From Magnolia sinica (lineage: Eukaryota > Streptophyta > Magnoliopsida > Magnoliales > Magnoliaceae), in the NCBI RefSeq assembly GCF_029962835.1, contig NC_080574.1:41656501-41720500 (forward strand): a DNA stretch of 64,000 nt. The letters run 5' to 3'. Below the pieces are notes generated by a model that did not search any database, was not told where the DNA came from, and saw only the letters and a list, made by a program, of their open reading frames with translations. Positions 61,305 through 64,000 of this stretch are shown here, piece by piece (positions within the stretch are counted from its first letter, which is position 1; each line of letters opens with the position of its first letter). Position numbers and translations under genes: made by a program.

Positions 61305-61335
<31 letters not shown>
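60930..61335 (+). pseudogene. LINE RNase H tail, duplicated copy 2
   Basis: The uninterrupted counterpart of 54930-55198 plus 60184-60275. It has the RNase H C-terminal tail, then 3' untranslated sequence, then A-rich and (AAT)n ending at about 61333. It preserves the empty target site of the young Copia element ('cattttccccttgggg' then 'tagcccgtaatg'). Confidence 0.7.
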
Positions 61336-61590
61336 CAAAGGGGATTTGATGGACTGTTCGGATTGGCGGATTGAACTGTCCAAGTGAACCGATTCAACTA
61401 GGAACACTATTACTTGATTGTATGAGAGCGCATGAAATGAGTGAATGTAGAATGCATGACATCGGTGTTCTCTCAAGGAATTGGCAACCCTCTTTTATAT
61501 AATTTATTCCTGCAATGCTCCAACCAAACACATCAAGTCACGTCACATGTATACATGGAGGGGAGCGGATTAGGTGAGGACTGTGAGGCC
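61336..61590. other. GLR upstream/intronic DNA with an inverted-repeat arm
   Basis: 61365-61445 ('ggattgaactgtcc', 'caactaggaacactatta', 'tatgagagcgcatg') is, in reverse orientation, similar to 54490-54610 and its copy at 60565-60685 beside the exon 2 acceptor. The two arms may be the termini of an old foldback element in the intron. No exon is recognised here. Confidence 0.45.
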
Positions 61591-61594
61591 CCCC

Positions 61595-62010
61595 TTGATT
61601 AATATATTGTATATATATATATATATTAGTCCTATCCATCCATTTTGCCAGCTAATTTTAGAACATGAACCTAAAATTTTAGCAGATCCAGATCTCAGGT
61701 GGACCACACCACATGGAACAGTGGTGATTGACTATTAAAAACTTCTTGGGGGCCACAAAAGTTTTGTATGAAGCTGATATTTGTTTTCTCCCTTGACCTT
61801 ATCAATGGGTTGGATGGGAAATAAACCTTCAGGTTAGCACTAGGAATTTTTTAATAGAGGGCATTCAATCATCACTGTTTCCTATGGTGTGGTGCACCTG
61901 GCTTTGGATCTCCTTTATTTTTGGGTTCATGCCCTAAAATGAGCTGTCAAAACGGACAGACGGTGTGATACATAATACATACATCAAGGTAGGCCCCATG
62001 GTCAGGACGC
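61595..62010. mobile_element. MITE of the dispersed non-coding family
   Basis: Contains the family blocks 'catccattttgccagcta', 'caggtggaccacaccacatg', 'attaaaaacttcttgggggc', 'tttcctatggtgtggtgcac' and 'acggacagacggtgtgat' in the usual order. The left arm 'agtcctatccatccatttt' pairs with the complement of 'aaaacggacagacggtgtgat'. The ends are approximate because the left arm is broken by a TA run. Confidence 0.65.
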
Positions 62011-62750
62011 ACCGTGTTAGGTGAGGTGGGCCGCCATGGAGGAGATGCAGTCCAACCATACTGATGACATTTTCATCCTCGAACTACCTATACGGTACAC
62101 GTAAATTAAAAAAAAAAAAAAAAAAAACCTATGCTACACGCAGCATACTACGTACGTGCAGATGGCTTACACCAACTTCCTATACCATAAAAAATAAAAA
62201 TAAAAAATAAAAACAAAACAAAAGGCACTGTTAATGTGCATCCACACAAGGAAACATGGCGTAAACCCGAAGGAAAAATAAAAAATAAATCATTAGTGGT
62301 TATTATTGGAGTTGAAGTTACCATTTTAAGCTGAATTGCACCACAAGGTTCTTCAAACCTCACTTTCTAAATGAACCAGTGCCAATATGAATTGATCTGG
62401 CAATGGATCTACTATGGAATGGATACGTTGTGTCTTCGACCTTGGAGCTGAATTACTACTCTAGGTTTTCACCCGTTGTGGAAAAATCCGTATTGCTGCC
62501 TCCTATAAGAGTCCAGGCCATGTCTTGGTCCAGTGCAGTTGATCATCCTCTCAAACTCTTAGATCGACTACTGAATTGTCCAAGATGAACCATGAATTCA
62601 TCAAGCTGGTAAGAAGATACGAATTGTTGATGTATGACCCAAAACAATTTTATAGAAAGTATTTTTCTTGATTTGTTTAGATTGTTTAATTTTATGTGAG
62701 ATGACAGAAACTTAATTAATACCCCATTCCTAGTAATACATATGGGTACG
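62011..62750. other. Intergenic or intronic DNA, no gene seen
   Basis: Contains a poly-A run at about 62107-62127 and A-rich patches at about 62190-62290. Frames at 62148-62363 (minus) and 62403-62588 (plus) have no recognisable family. I looked here for the missing first GLR exon on the minus strand and did not find it. Confidence 0.4.
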
Positions 62751-62751
62751 T

Positions 62752-63024
62752 ACACAACTCAGCTGCGGATGGCCTGGTCGAGTTGAGGAGTGATGGTTAA
62801 GTGGACCGTCTTTACTGATCGTTGGGTAACCTCCCCCCTACCATTCGTGGTCTATCGTCCTTAGACAGAGTTGGGTTGGACAGCCTGCAGGAGAACTAAT
62901 TTTATTTCCTGTCTTTCCTAATTAGCTTCTTACGATAGGTGGGCCCACAACCTTTACTGTTGGGCTGCCTGAATCTTAGCCTGTAAAAAGTGTTGTACTT
63001 CGCATCTATATGAATAATAAAAAG
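62752..63024 (+). pseudogene. 5'-truncated LINE tail with target duplication
   Basis: 273 bp covering only the end of RNase H ('AADGLVELRSDG', then 'GLSSLDRVGLDSLQEN'), 3' untranslated sequence and a short A-rich tail ('gaataataaaaag'). It is bracketed by AATACATATGGGTACGT (62735-62751) and a copy at 63025-63061 in which the AT step has expanded into an (AT)n run. This is the mark of target-primed reverse transcription. Confidence 0.75.
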
Positions 63025-63394
63025 AATACATATATATATATATATATATATATGGGCACGTTCCGAAATGCTTCTTTTTCTTTTTCTTTTTTTTTTTTTC
63101 ACGTATAGAAATGCTTGCATACAACTACTTGGAAAATGTAGAGAAGATTGCATGCTCCTCAAATGGACTTTTCAAATATAAAATTATTGGAAGATGTTAG
63201 ATTCTAGCCAAGCATCTTTGAATGGTGAGAAATAATGGGTGCACGAGAAATATGTGCCATTTACATATGATACTTGTCTAGTCGACTCGATTGTATTCAA
63301 GTCGACTCAAAACCCGCTTACATCGAGATTTTTGCTTTCAATTATTTGAGTTTCTCTGAGTTTTTTTAGAGTCAAAGTTGTGTCGAGTTCCTCA

Positions 63395-63774
63395 TGCACA
63401 ACATGGAGGTGCGTATTGCCTACACCCCTAGGGAGGCAAACTGTACTGCAGATGGCCTGGCACGGTTGGGGAGTGGCAGTCAAGTGGACCGCCTGTATAA
63501 AGGGATGGGAGATCTCCCCCCAAATATTAGTGGTTTTTTGTTTTTAGACAAAATTGGATTAGGAAGCCTACAGGAGGGCTGATTTGTTTGTTTTAGTTAC
63601 TTCCGGCTTTTCCTTAACTTCTTACGAGAGGTGGGCCCAAGCCATTCGGGCCTGCCTGAATCTTAGGCTGTATAGATGGTGTAATCTCGCTGTGAAATGA
63701 ATATATTGCATCTTTAAAATTTAAAATTAAAATATAAAATAATAATAATAATAATAATAATTAAAAAAATAAAA
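63395..63774 (+). pseudogene. 5'-truncated LINE tail with perfect 17-bp target duplication
   Basis: 380 bp with the C-terminal RNase H tail of a plant LINE ('YTPREANCTADGLARLGSGS', 'GFLFLDKIGLGSLQEG', then stop near 63580), a 3' untranslated region and an A/AAT-rich tail. It is flanked by a perfect duplication, TTGTGTCGAGTTCCTCA, at 63378-63394 and 63775-63791. The tail frame is open over about 60 codons, so this copy is younger than the LINEs further left. It is similar in sequence to 62752-63024. Confidence 0.88.
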
Positions 63775-63791
63775 TTGTGTCGAGTTCCTCA

Positions 63792-64000
63792 AGGTTTTCA
63801 ATCACATTTTATAAAACATTTTTGATATAAAAAAGGATTACTAATCATCACAACTTTGCTCTTTCTAGGGCTTGCTCTGAGTCGACTCTTTGAGCCAACT
63901 CGACTCTATGGACTTTCTGACTCCATCGATCCATCCGTCCATCTATCAACGTGTACATGTTGGATATGCACGCATATCATGTGTACATTACACCCATGGC
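63792..64000. other. Right edge, no feature seen
   Basis: AT-rich sequence with 'gagtcgactc' words and a 'ccatcgatccatccgtccat' stretch. No gene or element end is supported. Confidence 0.4.

Larger units (their letters stand above)
54203..61335. repeat. Tandem duplication of GLR exon-2 start plus intron
   Basis: Copy 1 is 54203-60275 (with a 4985-bp Copia insertion including its TSD); copy 2 is 60276-61335. Both run from 'aatggcggccacagcttgca' in the GLR exon, through the splice acceptor and intron, to a LINE tail ending in (AAT)n. Without the Copia the unit is about 1.09 kb. By eye about 13 substitutions separate roughly 990 aligned bases (about 1.3%), plus a length change in an AT run. The junction at 60275/60276 joins the (AAT)n tail to 'aatggcgg', so AAT microhomology probably helped. 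Confidence 0.9.

Noticed and set aside
61285-61476. A missing GLR first exon on the minus strand at 61285-62755
   Set aside because: None of the frames there shows a signal peptide followed by the expected start of the amino-terminal domain; one is dominated by a polytyrosine run from (AAT)n.

Overview
The window is nuclear DNA from a flowering plant. Introns, plant LINE/Copia/CACTA elements and a plant glutamate receptor-like gene all point that way. The very dense small non-coding repeats built on GTGGGCCCCACC, 'catccacaccgtccatcca' and 'tggtgtggtccac' motifs are what I would expect from a magnoliid tree (Magnoliaceae or Lauraceae type). That placement is inference from repeat style, not from a search. 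Only two host genes are convincing; most of the rest is repeat and transposon.

Layout. 1-900 has no recognisable content. 911-1411 holds three tandem 167-bp units. 1425-6115 is a 4.7-kb degenerate telomere-like array (CCTAAA/CCCTAAA variants with a higher-order pattern). 6116-7039 is the right end of a CACTA transposon with palindromic subterminal repeats. 7040-15530 is gene-free DNA with microsatellites, foldback MITEs, a T-rich block and a second CACTA end. 15530-18390 is a decayed LINE (reverse transcriptase, zinc-binding region, RNase H).

18391-44800 is one further LINE fragment that can be read in order through five pieces. It is split by four LTR-type insertions, one of which carries a fifth inside its own LTR: a minus-strand Gypsy-like element (18837-25997), a 6.2-kb non-coding TG...CA element (26124-32347), a Copia element (32482-41809) with a 4.2-kb element nested in its 5' LTR (32644-36864), and a 2-kb solo-LTR-like element (41980-43940). 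Target-site duplications support every boundary, so this is a readable insertion history.

45436-47312 holds foldback MITEs that lead up to the first host gene, an intronless three-finger C2H2 zinc-finger repressor at 47513-48472 (ZAT2/ZAT3, i.e. DAZ-like, with an EAR motif). The second host gene, on the minus strand at 49442-54443, is a glutamate receptor-like channel (GLR, probably clade 2). Four of its exons are here; the first exon, with the signal peptide, is not. The start of its exon 2 together with about 0.8 kb of the intron has been tandemly duplicated upstream (60276-61335), which leaves a partial exon with an intact splice acceptor. A fairly young Copia element (55199-60178, 169-bp LTRs, TSD GGGGA) sits in only one of the two copies. 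The right edge (61560-64000) has another MITE and two short LINE tails, each with a 17-bp-class target duplication.

I found no convincing new enzymatic or defence system. The items most worth following are the nested insertion stack, the duplicated GLR exon, the telomere-like array and the two large non-coding LTR-type elements.
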